Shown: piece after piece, positions 25,565-38,836 of the stretch
How positions within the stretch are numbered: position 1 is the first letter of the stretch
Layout of the letters: every line of letters starts with the position of its first letter
DNA from: Acidobacteriaceae bacterium
Lineage (GTDB): Bacteria; Acidobacteriota; Terriglobia; Terriglobales; Acidobacteriaceae
NCBI GenBank assembly: GCA_003134855.1
Contig: PLCS01000012.1
Span: forward strand, 62,001 to 126,000
DNA length: 64,000 nucleotides
Reading direction: 5' to 3'
The notes under the pieces: generated by a model
What the model was told of the DNA's origin: nothing
Seen by the model: only the letters and a program-made list of their open reading frames with translations
Database searches by the model: none
Made by a program: the position numbers and the translations under genes

Positions 25565-26107
25565 TCACTTCACCGTAATCGCGACCGAACCACACAGGTT
25601 CTCCCAGGCCAGCGAGAGCTTACCCTTGTTTCCGCCCATATCCTTGAGCATGTACTTCAGGTTCTCGACCAGCGCCGGCGGCTTCTCCATAGTCATCTTC
25701 ACCCGCCCCAGGTCCTGCGCCTTGTCATAAACTGTTCCCCACTGGCCGGTCTGCTTGTTAACGACCAGCACCCAGTTGGCGGGATCGGAAACATCCACAA
25801 ACAGGGTGTAATCGCCTTTGGGGACGGTCAAGCCGCCGAGGTTGATTTCCTCCTCGGTATGCAGCTTGGTAGCGCCATTGGCGCCGGCGCGCCACACCGG
25901 ATAGGTGTGATCGTGGCCGATGAGGCCGTCCTTGCCGAAGAGCTGTCCGGCGCGGCCCTTCACGCCGGGCGAACTGTAGGTGATGGTGATGGCTTTGCCG
26001 GCGATGGTCACCGACTCGGTGGCCGGCGGGCTCTTTGGCGGACCCGGCTGGGCGGTTAAGGCGGCGGCGACGGCGAGCAGGCTCGTACAGACCAAAAGAC
26101 GTTTCAT
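25565..26107 (-). CDS. Exported DUF2911 protein
   Basis: A 180-residue protein with a signal peptide (MKRLLVCTSLLAVAAALTAQ) followed by a DUF2911 domain: ITITYSSPGVKGRAGQLFG, YPVWRAGANGATKLHTEEEI and LGGLTVPKGDYTLFVDV are its hallmarks. The function of the family is unknown; it is an exported beta-rich domain common in Acidobacteria and Bacteroidetes. I chose the ATG at 26107 because a GGAG site is nine bases upstream; the ATG at 26116 abuts that site directly. Confidence 0.85.
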   Translation of the reverse strand: MKRLLVCTSLLAVAAALTAQPGPPKSPPATESVTIAGKAITITYSSPGVKGRAGQLFGKDGLIGHDHTYPVWRAGANGATKLHTEEEINLGGLTVPKGDYTLFVDVSDPANWVLVVNKQTGQWGTVYDKAQDLGRVKMTMEKPPALVENLKYMLKDMGGNKGKLSLAWENLCGSVAITVK

Positions 26108-26264
26108 GGTGTTCATCTCCGTGAGGAAGAATCCTAGCCGGGAGCCTTAGCCCCGACGCATCGATTGTCGCACCGCGCACCCCGAAAGGGAAAGCAAGGG
26201 GGAAGCCAGCGTGGCGCAGGGTGCGTTATACTCCACTACACAACGGAAACAAGGAGGTTTCTCG

Positions 26265-26783
26265 ATGCGTTTGAAGGGAATTTGCAAGATTGTGGCGGCC
26301 GGAATGGCAGCTGTAGTGATGTTAGCGGTGCCGGGGTCGATCCGCGCACAGGGCGGCGCAACGGTACTGACGGCGGCGGATGCGCAGAAACTGCTGCCGG
26401 CCAGCGTCTTCTACCGCGGCCAGTCGGCAACCACGCAGTTGCGCAACTCCGGCGGCGTAAAGTTCGCCGACGGCTTCTATGTGCTGGCCACCCTAGTGGA
26501 CACCAGCGGCTACTCGACCGGCCTGGCGGCCAAGTATCAGGCCTACTTCATCACCGAGCTTCCCATCAAGGTGGGCGGAAAGAGCCTTCCCGCGGGCGTC
26601 TATGGAGCGGGTTTCGTCGGCGATAAGTTTGTGCTCACCGATGTCGGCGCGCACGACGTGCTGACGGCAGCCGCGGGTGACGATGCCGCACAGAAGCACC
26701 CCATGCCTCTGCAAGTGGTGGCCGAACCGTCCGGCGGCTTCCGCCTCTACGTCCAGCGCAAGTTTGTAACCTTCAGCCGGTAG
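26265..26783 (+). CDS. Exported protein of unknown function
   Basis: A 172-residue protein with a clear signal peptide (MRLKGICKIVAAGMAAVVML, cleaved after about SIRAQ). The mature part begins GGATVLTAADAQKLLPASVFYRG and is beta-rich, with IKVGGKSLPAGVYGAGFVGDKF resembling the strand-turn pattern of DUF2911 proteins such as the divergent neighbour; the shared K-x-LPAGxY element may mean distant kinship. The start is fixed by AAGGAGG at 26251-26257. No enzyme motif is visible. Confidence 0.7.
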   Translation: MRLKGICKIVAAGMAAVVMLAVPGSIRAQGGATVLTAADAQKLLPASVFYRGQSATTQLRNSGGVKFADGFYVLATLVDTSGYSTGLAAKYQAYFITELPIKVGGKSLPAGVYGAGFVGDKFVLTDVGAHDVLTAAAGDDAAQKHPMPLQVVAEPSGGFRLYVQRKFVTFSR

Positions 26784-26801
26784 CTTTTCAATGGTCAGTG
26801 G

Positions 26802-26839
26802 CCGCGTCCCAGATCTCAGATGAGAGAACTGGGACGCGG
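26802..26839. terminator. Hairpin between convergent genes (family A'-like)
   Basis: A perfect 11-bp stem CCGCGTCCCAG (26802-26812) with CTGGGACGCGG (26829-26839), containing an inner TCTC/GAGA pair. It separates convergent genes ending at 26783 and 26874, so it may stop transcription in both directions, though no T-run follows. Its sequence resembles the palindrome inside era. Confidence 0.5.
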
Positions 26840-26873
26840 CACTGGTTTGGAAGAGCCGTGCGCGAGGGTCTCT

Positions 26874-27578
26874 TCATTGAGCCCCGCGCTGGAGCTGCGA
26901 GGTATGCGCGCTGGTCTGGCGAAAGGGAAGATAGAGCAGCAGGAATAGGATGAAGGCGACGCCGTCGCCAGCCACGATGTACCACGGCCATGGTCCAAGA
27001 AACGTGAGCAGCGAGACCGTTTCAGGCTTGGCTCTGAGGAACATATAGTTTGTCTTGAAGATGAAATCGAATGTGCCGATCAAGGCGATAAGGATGTTAA
27101 ATGCCAGCATCGCCCTGCCGACCGACCCGGGCCGCGGCCGAGCCTGCCGGGACCAAACAAGGTAGAGTATGGCGGTCACGAGCAGGCCGTGGGCGGCAAA
27201 GAACTGCACCGCCAGGAAGAGAGAGGGCTCCGTCAGGCTAGGAGTCAGCAGCGACATTGAAGCTCCGGCCAAGGCAAAATAATAGGCCACGTCGAAGATG
27301 GCCGGCTGGAGCGTCAGCAGTGCGGGGATGACCAGCCACAACGAGACATCGCAGAGTTCCAGGGGAAGATGTCCGGGAAACATCCGCTCGCCATGCACGA
27401 AAAAGCTGCCGTAATACAGAATCGTGCAGAGGAGGAGAAGCAGGGCCAGGGCAACCCGCACGGCTCTCGATCCGGGCGGCAGCCTTCGCTGCAAAGCCGC
27501 CAGCATCACCGCAAGCAGAGGAACCGTGGCGAGGATGGCAAGGTGCACGATCCCAAAAAGGTGAAGATTGGCTGGCAT
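26874..27578 (-). CDS. TIGR02206-family integral membrane protein
   Basis: A 234-residue protein with about seven membrane helices. The pattern matches the YwaF/TIGR02206 family: HLPLELCDVSLWLVIPALL, then YYFALAGASMSLLTPSL, AAHGLLVTAILYLVW and TNYMFLRAKPETVSLLTFLGPWPWYI (cited in pieces), with the conserved NYMFLRxKP and GPWPWYI elements. The function of the family is unknown. It reads toward the hairpin at 26802-26839. Confidence 0.8.
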   Translation of the reverse strand: MPANLHLFGIVHLAILATVPLLAVMLAALQRRLPPGSRAVRVALALLLLLCTILYYGSFFVHGERMFPGHLPLELCDVSLWLVIPALLTLQPAIFDVAYYFALAGASMSLLTPSLTEPSLFLAVQFFAAHGLLVTAILYLVWSRQARPRPGSVGRAMLAFNILIALIGTFDFIFKTNYMFLRAKPETVSLLTFLGPWPWYIVAGDGVAFILFLLLYLPFRQTSAHTSQLQRGAQ

Positions 27579-27656
27579 GACGCTCCGAAGATACGCTAGG
27601 GCTTGTTTGGGGCTGGCGGAATTGTAAAACCTCTGCGCCTGCTCCGGCTAGAGGTG

Positions 27657-27680
27657 CGATCTCCCACGGTGGGGCACACG
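27657..27680 (+). repeat. Collapsed family A repeat
   Basis: GATCTCCCACGGTGGGGCACACGG keeps the head and tail of the family A element but has lost the hairpin loop. It lies directly upstream of the BrnA-like fragment. Confidence 0.45.
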
Positions 27681-27689
27681 GCAAGAGCG

Positions 27690-27800
27690 GTCTCGATGCG
27701 CCTCGATGCCGACGTAGTCGCCAGGCTGAAACAATCCGGCCCTGGCTACCAGACCCGCGCCAACCAAATCCTACGGGAGAAGATGCTCGCCCTCAGCGCA
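27690..27800 (+). pseudogene. Fragment of a BrnA-like antitoxin
   Basis: From 27690 the frame reads VSMRLDADVVARLKQSGPGY then QTRANQILREKMLAL, matching the C-terminal DNA-binding part of BrnA antitoxins (RLDxDV...K..GxGYQTRxNxxLR). The N-terminal half is missing; a repeat remnant lies in its place. The open frame continues to 28088, but past about 27800 it is antisense to the beta-helix gene. No BrnT toxin gene is nearby. Confidence 0.5.
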
Positions 27801-29631
27801 GCGGATAAGCGCCGGGCGTCTTGGCCTCGGCTTCACTCCATCCCAGAAGCGAGCGAACCTCAGAAGGAAGAAAGTTCATGGCCGGCGCATTGGGCAGCAA
27901 GCGCTGTAGCTCGAAGTGCCCCAGGTCGGGCCCTTTCAGAACCGAGCGGGGAGAACGATCGATCTCGATGCCGTTCTTTTCGAAGGCCGGCTCGAGCTTG
28001 CGGAAGTCATCGAGCGAGGCAAGCCGCGGGGCGCAGTTCTCTCCCTGCGACGGGGCATAGACAATCAGCGGCGCCGGCGCGCCTGTAGTGGTGGATGCGG
28101 TGCGCAGATAGACGTTTCCGTCGACCTCCGCCGCCTGCGCATGCTGGAGCTTGCCGCAGAGCGAGGGCGGCCTTTGCACAAACTCCAGCAGCGGACCGCG
28201 AAAGGAGTCCGAAGCCGCCATCAGGTTATGGAGAAAGATATGGCCTTCGCGCTGCTCCAGCCCCGGCCCCGTGGTGGTATGCCAGTCAAAGACGTCGCCT
28301 GCGGCCACGCGGTCATTCCGCTCAAAGGACACGCGCGCATTGAAGAAGGTGTTGTTATAGGCATGCACGTCCGCCGAGTTCAGTGAGCGAAGTCCGTGTT
28401 GGGAATTCACCACCACATTGCCGGCGATGGTGGCTCCGCGCGAGATCTCGATGAAGATGCCGTCCAGGGCGCCTTCCACATAGTTGTCGACGATCACCCC
28501 GTCACGGTTTCCCACGTCATACCAGACTCCGTTCGAGTAGGGCTGCTCGAGAATCAGGTTGTCGCGGAAGGTGACGCGATGCGTCTGGTTGAAAATCTTC
28601 ACCGCCGAGGGATAGTAGCCGGTCAGTTGCCTGATGTTGTTTCGGCGGATGATATTCCTCTCCAGCAGCACATCCGACGAACCGATGACGTAGATGCCTT
28701 CCGTGCCGGTATCGCTGATGAGCGAATTGCGGATGATCAAACCGTCGCCGCGGAAGTAGCCGGCCACGCGGGAGCAGTAGCTGATGGTGACATTCTCGAT
28801 CAGCGTATTCCGCACCTCTTTGCCATAGGTCGCCGGATCGGAGAGGCCTACGGGCTCGTTGGTGGGCTCCTCGGCCGAGGTGAAATGCTTCTTGCCCTCG
28901 ATCTCCAGCGCGCGATAGGCATACTGCGTGAAGGCGAGGCCGCGAATCACCGGCCCTTTTCCATCCGAGAGCTTGCCGTGCGCGGGCGCGCTGGTCCTCA
29001 CCAGCGCGCTGTCCCAGGCGGTGATCTCCACCTGCCGGTTCGTGGGGTCGGCGCCGATATAAACGAATCCGTTTTTGTAATCGATGGAATAGGAATGGGG
29101 ATCGAGCTCTCCCTCCCAGCCCTTGGAGCTGAGAAGCTCGCCATCCACGAAGACCATATCGTTATTGAAGCGGTGCAGGGGCGTCTTCATGCCCTCATGT
29201 CTGCGATTCCACCAGGGCAGGGGCTCCGCCGGGAAGAGATGGGTCCAGGAGGTTCTCCAGACGTTGTTGGGCAAAGCCTCCCACTGCGTTGCGATCAGCG
29301 TGCCTTTGAGGACGGGATGCTCCTCTTCGTAAGGCTGAATCGTGATGCCCTGATTCAGCACCAGGCCGCCGGTTCTGTAGATGCCACCGCGCAGAACGAT
29401 AGCGTCGCCGGTCACCACGCGCTCCATCGCCGCCTCGATGGTGGTGGGATGGGCACCGTCGGCGCCGGCCGCATCGCTCTTGCCGTCCGGCGCAACGAAG
29501 TACACCTTGCCGGCCTTGGGAAGCTCATAGCGCTGGTCGATCGGACCGTAAGGCCCTCCGGAGGGCTGTGCGTACACCAACCCCGCAACGAAGAAGAACA
29601 CGAGAAAACAAAAATAGCGAAGTGTCTGCAT
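27793..29631 (-). CDS. Secreted right-handed parallel beta-helix protein
   Basis: A 612-residue protein with a signal peptide (MQTLRYFCFLVFFFVAGLVYAQ). After a KVYFVAPDGKSDAAGADG opening typical of pectate-lyase-like proteins, residues about 270-470 are successive beta-helix rungs (NTLIENVTISYCSRVAG, DGLIIRNSLISDTGTEGIYV, SDVLLERNIIRRNNI, HRVTFRDNLILEQPYSNGVW, DGIFIEISRGATIAGNVVV). It probably binds or cleaves a polysaccharide outside the cytoplasm; no catalytic set is evident. No operon partner is visible. Confidence 0.85.
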   Translation of the reverse strand: MQTLRYFCFLVFFFVAGLVYAQPSGGPYGPIDQRYELPKAGKVYFVAPDGKSDAAGADGAHPTTIEAAMERVVTGDAIVLRGGIYRTGGLVLNQGITIQPYEEEHPVLKGTLIATQWEALPNNVWRTSWTHLFPAEPLPWWNRRHEGMKTPLHRFNNDMVFVDGELLSSKGWEGELDPHSYSIDYKNGFVYIGADPTNRQVEITAWDSALVRTSAPAHGKLSDGKGPVIRGLAFTQYAYRALEIEGKKHFTSAEEPTNEPVGLSDPATYGKEVRNTLIENVTISYCSRVAGYFRGDGLIIRNSLISDTGTEGIYVIGSSDVLLERNIIRRNNIRQLTGYYPSAVKIFNQTHRVTFRDNLILEQPYSNGVWYDVGNRDGVIVDNYVEGALDGIFIEISRGATIAGNVVVNSQHGLRSLNSADVHAYNNTFFNARVSFERNDRVAAGDVFDWHTTTGPGLEQREGHIFLHNLMAASDSFRGPLLEFVQRPPSLCGKLQHAQAAEVDGNVYLRTASTTTGAPAPLIVYAPSQGENCAPRLASLDDFRKLEPAFEKNGIEIDRSPRSVLKGPDLGHFELQRLLPNAPAMNFLPSEVRSLLGWSEAEAKTPGAYPLR

Positions 29632-29745
29632 GGGATGTGCTCAGTGCGGCCTTTGTCTTGCGGCCACCATCTCAATCTATCACCCCAAGTGCGTGCTTCG
29701 GGGCGCAAAAGAGAGAATTGAGGCGCCTGGTAGCACATTGGGTTC

Positions 29746-29783
29746 GTGGAATCCCGGTCCAAAAATCCAGACCTGGGATACCC
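29746..29783 (+). repeat. Degenerate family A' palindrome
   Basis: ATCCCGGTCC (29751-29760) faces GACCTGGGAT (29770-29779), followed by ACCCGG. With one indel it matches the era-type palindrome. It lies in the 241-bp gap between the beta-helix gene and the nuclease/ATPase gene. Confidence 0.45.
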
Positions 29784-29872
29784 GGCGGATTGGTTTTTCA
29801 TCGAGAAATGTTGGCACTTGCCAGCCGGAGTGTTAACCTGGCCAACAGGCACACGATTCGCAGCCCAAGACT

Positions 29873-31873
29873 ATGGCCTCTTTTTACTTTTCAAGCGTTG
29901 AAGAATTTCTTACGAAATCGGATGACCACATCCTTGCTAGTTTAGAGAAGAACTACGCAAGATATGGTTACACCAGTCTGTTTTCAGATCAAACAGTGAC
30001 ATGGGAGCGAGATATTCGTTCTCTGCGGAAAACCCTTCAGAATTGTGTGTCTGGGTCAAAATCAGCACTGAGCTGGGGCGTTCTTCTTGAGTTTTCCATT
30101 CCTCGGAAGGATAAACGAATCGATATAGTTTTACTCGTCAGGGATGTGATTGTTGTCTTAGAAGCAAAAGCTGGACCTGCTGCTTCACAAGCGAAGAGAC
30201 AGGTTGAAGAATACGCATTGCTCTTACATTACTTTCATAAAAAATCGGCAGACTTTCGAATTGTGCCTATTGTGGTTTCTCCGGACGCTGGTGAACCAGA
30301 TCCCGATGCGGTCAATCAGCGTAATTTGTTCCCACAGTTGCCTTCTTATTGGATTTCTCAAGTCATATTCTCATCATGGAAAGGGCTTGTAGATTTATTA
30401 ATAACCGCTGATGATTCCTTTTCGGAGCAAATTCCTATAGATGCCTGGAATGATAGCCCCTATTTTCCCGTTCCGAGCATCTTTGAAGCGGCTTTGGCGC
30501 TGAGGAGTGGATTATCGATACGAGAAATAGCACATTCCGAAGCGTCAGAGCACGAGATAGAAAGTGTCAGGGATGCAATTCAGGAGTATGTGAACTGTGC
30601 TCGGAAGAATGGCCAGTATGCGATTTGCTTTTTGACTGGTGTTCCAGGTTCTGGAAAAACCTTGGTTGGATTGAGCCTTGCGCATTCTGGTGAGAACAAG
30701 TCAGATGCGATTCACTTTATGAGTGGAAATGGTCCGCTCGTTCAGGTACTGCAATACATGTTCACACAAGAGAGCATGAGGAGTGGCGCAAGATCCGTGC
30801 AGGCCCGTGCCGAGGCCAAGACGCTGATCGAAAACGTTCATGTGTTTGCACGTTATCACACGGAAGATAACCACGGAGCACCCTCCAACCATGCAATTGT
30901 TTTTGACGAGGCTCAGCGTGCCTGGAATCGTGAACAGCACTTAAAGAAATTCCATCGGGATTACTCCGAACCTGAAATGCTTTTGAAAATCATGGAAAGG
31001 CACCCTGACTGGGCAATGGTTATTGCGCTAGTTGGAGGTGGGCAGGAGATTCACGACGGTGAGGCCGGGCTGGAGGAGTGGGGAAAAGCACTCCTCGGCG
31101 CAGCAAAGGATTGGGTGATATATGCCTCACCAGAAGTCTTAGAAGGCGGGCAATCCACAGCGGGCCACCGACTGTTCGATGACCGAACTAGTCGAAAGGA
31201 AGTGCTAACAAGCACTGTTCTGCATTTGCGGACTTCGAACCGGAGCTTGAGAGCGGAGAATCTGGCGACTTGGGTAAACCTTGTACTGGATGGCGATGCT
31301 GAAGGAGCTGCCTTATTGCGGATCACTGAGAAGTTCCCGATTTTCCTCTCCAGAAGTCTGCGCGAAACACGAAGAATTCTACAAGAGCAAGGAGTAGGAG
31401 ACAATCGATATGGCTTGGTTGGCTCTTCTGGAGCAGCTAGAATTCGAGCCGAAGGATTGGAGCCCAGCTCAACATTTCACGCGGAATATCCATGGGAGCA
31501 TTGGTATCTTGGAGAAAGGTCGGATGTTCGATCCAGTTTTCAGTGTGAAGTGTTTGCGACAGAGTTTGAAATTCAGGGGTTGGAGTTGGATTGGGTTGGG
31601 CTTTGCTGGGGTGGAGATTTTGTATGGCACGAATCTCAGGGGTGGCGCTTGAGAGCGCTGCGATACGGAAATCAAAGTAAATGGAGTGAGATCAAAAATG
31701 TCGAGAAAAGAAAATTCAAGACCAATGCATATCGAGTGCTGCTGACCCGAGCACGAAAAGGGATGATATTATTTGTCCCCACCGGCAGTACTGATGATCC
31801 GACGATACTGCCAGAGGAGTTTGAAGCCACTGCCAAGTACTTGATAAGTTGTGGTGTGACTTTGCAGGCTTAG
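29873..31873 (+). CDS. PD-(D/E)xK nuclease plus DUF2075-like ATPase/helicase
   Basis: A 666-residue two-part protein. Residues about 60-120 look like a NERD/PD-(D/E)xK nuclease: D84 in KRIDIVLLVRD and E97-A-K99 in VVLEAKAG. Residues about 245-660 are a superfamily-1-like ATPase of the DUF2075 type: Walker A G256-VPGSGKT263, Walker B VFD345-E346-AQRAW, and late LTRARKGMILFVPTGS as motif VI. There is no signal or membrane segment. The gene is clearly richer in A and T than its surroundings, stands alone and ends at a strong terminator, all signs of recent acquisition. A single-gene antiphage defence role is plausible but inferred. Confidence 0.8.
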   Translation: MASFYFSSVEEFLTKSDDHILASLEKNYARYGYTSLFSDQTVTWERDIRSLRKTLQNCVSGSKSALSWGVLLEFSIPRKDKRIDIVLLVRDVIVVLEAKAGPAASQAKRQVEEYALLLHYFHKKSADFRIVPIVVSPDAGEPDPDAVNQRNLFPQLPSYWISQVIFSSWKGLVDLLITADDSFSEQIPIDAWNDSPYFPVPSIFEAALALRSGLSIREIAHSEASEHEIESVRDAIQEYVNCARKNGQYAICFLTGVPGSGKTLVGLSLAHSGENKSDAIHFMSGNGPLVQVLQYMFTQESMRSGARSVQARAEAKTLIENVHVFARYHTEDNHGAPSNHAIVFDEAQRAWNREQHLKKFHRDYSEPEMLLKIMERHPDWAMVIALVGGGQEIHDGEAGLEEWGKALLGAAKDWVIYASPEVLEGGQSTAGHRLFDDRTSRKEVLTSTVLHLRTSNRSLRAENLATWVNLVLDGDAEGAALLRITEKFPIFLSRSLRETRRILQEQGVGDNRYGLVGSSGAARIRAEGLEPSSTFHAEYPWEHWYLGERSDVRSSFQCEVFATEFEIQGLELDWVGLCWGGDFVWHESQGWRLRALRYGNQSKWSEIKNVEKRKFKTNAYRVLLTRARKGMILFVPTGSTDDPTILPEEFEATAKYLISCGVTLQA

Positions 31874-31883
31874 ATCCTATCAT

Positions 31884-31923
31884 AAACACAGAGCGCGGAC
31901 CGTAAGGTCCGCGCTCTGTGTTT
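31884..31923. terminator. Perfect bidirectional hairpin
   Basis: An 18-bp perfect stem, AAACACAGAGCGCGGACC at 31884-31901, loop GTAA, complement at 31906-31923. The A-run on one side and T-run on the other make it suitable for either strand. It sits between the stop of the nuclease/ATPase gene (31873) and the stop of nifJ (31977). Confidence 0.85.
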
Positions 31924-31976
31924 GGTTGGATTGCGTGGTTTGTGTCCGGTCTGAAGCCCTAACCTACGGATTCCGA

Positions 31977-36680
<4,704 letters not shown>

Positions 36681-36945
36681 GAATCCCTCTCTGTGAGTTC
36701 AGTTCCTGTTTCTTGCCTTCGCGTTGCGCGTGAGCGTTCGTATTCAGGGGAGTGCGCTCCCGTCGAATCCGCGCCGCGATTCGCTGCCTTGTTCTGCCGG
36801 ATCGCTGCTGAAGCGACCCACTTCGAATGCCTCTGTAAGTGCATGGGCCGTGATGAAGACGGAAGAACCCAAGGGGGGGCGCTCCTCGAAAATGCGGCCT
36901 ACATACAAGTATGCGCCCTCCGGGGGGAGACTGCGTCCCAAATCG

Positions 36946-36960
36946 TGAGACAAAGTCTCA
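36946..36960. promoter_or_regulatory. Palindrome upstream of nifJ
   Basis: TGAGACAAAGTCTCA is a perfect 6-3-6 palindrome. It lies 266 bp upstream of the nifJ start and six bases past the stop of the ABM gene. It could be an operator or a small hairpin after the ABM gene. The rest of 36681-36945 shows no convincing gene. Confidence 0.3.
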
Positions 36961-36965
36961 TATAG

Positions 36966-37253
36966 TCAAACCAGCGCAATCAGATTCTCCACGCTCCGCT
37001 CCTTCATTTTCTGGTAAAGCCCGCCCACGGCGTGGGTTTTGAAGTGCTCCGACTGGTGGTGCGCGGCCTGTGCCTTGGCATCGACATACTGCTCGTAAAT
37101 GAGCACGGTGTCGGGGTCATCCTCCACATGATGAGGAATGTAGCTGATGCAACCCGGCTCCTGGCGCGAGGCCGCAGTCAGCAGGCGCAGCGTTTCAACA
37201 ACATCGGCTCGATCTTCCGGAGCAAACTTCAGCCGTACGACAAAACTGATCAT
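36966..37253 (-). CDS. Antibiotic biosynthesis monooxygenase (ABM) domain protein
   Basis: A 95-residue YgiN-like protein: MISFVVRLKFAPEDRADVVE, TAASRQEPGCISYIPHHVED and LIYEQYVDAKAQAAHHQSEHF are the ferredoxin-like ABM pattern, with the late histidine pair. Such proteins act as cofactor-free quinol monooxygenases or have unclear roles. The ATG at 37253 starts the domain exactly; the frame is open further upstream into the purA 3' region, but that part is not ABM-like. It lies 67 bp downstream of purA in the same direction. Confidence 0.8.
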   Translation of the reverse strand: MISFVVRLKFAPEDRADVVETLRLLTAASRQEPGCISYIPHHVEDDPDTVLIYEQYVDAKAQAAHHQSEHFKTHAVGGLYQKMKERSVENLIALV

Positions 37254-37320
37254 GAAAGCAGCTTCTTTCTGCGCCCCGGAAATCGAATACTCACCGATCA
37301 GCCGGAGACACATTCCAAGT

Positions 37321-38637
37321 TTACGCGTGAATGTCGTCAAGCACCGTGGCAAACTCCGGCAGCAGCATCGTCTGGTTCCGGTCGGGGCCAGTCGAGACCA
37401 TGCCGATCTTCGCCCCGCTCTCCCGCTCCTGAAAACGCAGATACTCCCTTGCCTCCTGGGGCAATTTGTCAAACTCGGTAATCCCCTCGGTCGAGCTCCG
37501 CCAGCCCTTCATCCTGGCATAGACCGGCTTGATCTGTTCCAGCCCCTGCACATCGGCGGGAATCTCGTCGGTGACCTTGCCGCCGATCTCGTAGCCCACG
37601 CAGATGGGAATCTCCTCCAACTCGTCCAGCACGTCCAGCTTGGTGATCACCAGCCACTCTGCGCCGTTCACCTGATTGGAGTAGCGCAGCAGCGGAATGT
37701 CCAGCCAGCCGCAGCGCCTTGGCCGCCCGGTCACCGCGCCATACTCCATGCCGCGCGCCCGCAGGTGGTCGCTCACCGCATCGTGAATCTCCGTCGGAAA
37801 CGGCCCCTCGCCCACCCGCGTCACGTAAGCCTTGGTCACGCTGATTACCGTGCCGATGGCCGTCGGTCCCACGCCGGTTCCGGTGGCCGCCCCGCCTGCC
37901 GTCGCCGACGATGAGGTCACAAACGGGTACGTCCCATGGTCGATGTCCAGCATCGTCCCTTGCGCGCCCTCGAACATCACGCTGCCGCCCTCGGCCAGAA
38001 TCTTGTTCAGCAGGCGTCCGGTGTCGGTGACAAACGGCCTCACCTCTTCCGCTGCCGCGGCGTATTCGTCGTAGATTTGCGCCGGATCCAGGGGGCTGGC
38101 ACCGAAGAGCGCGTGAACGATGGCGTTCTTTTCCGCGCAAGCCGCTTCGATGTGGACTTTGAGCAGCTCCGGCCTCAGCAGATCCACGACACGCAAACCG
38201 CTGCGCGCCATCTTGTCCTCGTAGGCCGGCCCGATGCCCCGGCTGGTGGTGCCAATCTTCTGCCGTCCCGGTGCGCTCTCGGCGGCCAGCTCGATCATCC
38301 GATGGTAGGGCAGAATCACTTGCGCCCGATTCGACACAAAAAGCCGCTCGTCCACGGCCACGCCCAGCGCCCGCAGCTTGGCCACTTCCTTGAGGAAGGC
38401 GATCGGGTCCAGCACCACGCCATTGCCGATAATCCCCCGGCAGCCCGGACGCAGCACCCCGCAGGGAATCAGTTGCAAGACGAACTTCTGGTCGCCGATG
38501 ATGACCGTGTGCCCGGCGTTGTGTCCGCCGGCATAGCGCGCCACGGCGGTAAACCGCTCGCTCAGCACGTCCACAATCTTCCCTTTACCCTCGTCGCCCC
38601 ACTGGGCGCCCAGCACTACCGCCGTCTTTGCTCGCAT
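37321..38637 (-). CDS. purA: Adenylosuccinate synthetase
   Basis: First committed step from IMP to AMP: IMP + aspartate + GTP. The N-terminal VVLGAQWGDEGKGKIVDVLSE is the signature with the catalytic Asp, and NAGHTVIIGDQKFVLQLIP, GTTSRGIGPAYEDKMARSGLRV, GAQGTMLDIDHGTYPFVTSS (each cited in part) and STGPDRNQTMLL complete the IMP, GTP and aspartate sites. Length 438 is usual. The ATG at 38637 gives MRAKTAVVLGAQWGDEGKGK. It precedes the small ABM gene. Confidence 0.98.
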   Translation of the reverse strand: MRAKTAVVLGAQWGDEGKGKIVDVLSERFTAVARYAGGHNAGHTVIIGDQKFVLQLIPCGVLRPGCRGIIGNGVVLDPIAFLKEVAKLRALGVAVDERLFVSNRAQVILPYHRMIELAAESAPGRQKIGTTSRGIGPAYEDKMARSGLRVVDLLRPELLKVHIEAACAEKNAIVHALFGASPLDPAQIYDEYAAAAEEVRPFVTDTGRLLNKILAEGGSVMFEGAQGTMLDIDHGTYPFVTSSSATAGGAATGTGVGPTAIGTVISVTKAYVTRVGEGPFPTEIHDAVSDHLRARGMEYGAVTGRPRRCGWLDIPLLRYSNQVNGAEWLVITKLDVLDELEEIPICVGYEIGGKVTDEIPADVQGLEQIKPVYARMKGWRSSTEGITEFDKLPQEAREYLRFQERESGAKIGMVSTGPDRNQTMLLPEFATVLDDIHA

Positions 38638-38836
38638 CTCGTCACGTTCCCTGAAGCCTGTATTTTGAAAGAGTTACCGCAACCCCGGCGACCCTCCCCG
38701 GAGGGGCGCAAATTTCCTGAGCGCAAAACGAAGGCGCAACCCCACCAGCCCGCTTCAGTTCTGATGATAAACCCTGCCTCTATCCCGCCTCCGCTTGCCT
38801 ATCTTGCCGCATTCGATTACCGTGGTATGCATCTCG

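Noticed and set aside
36744..36953. A 69-codon - strand frame in the nifJ leader
   Set aside because: It has only a TTG start, no ribosome site and no recognisable domain.
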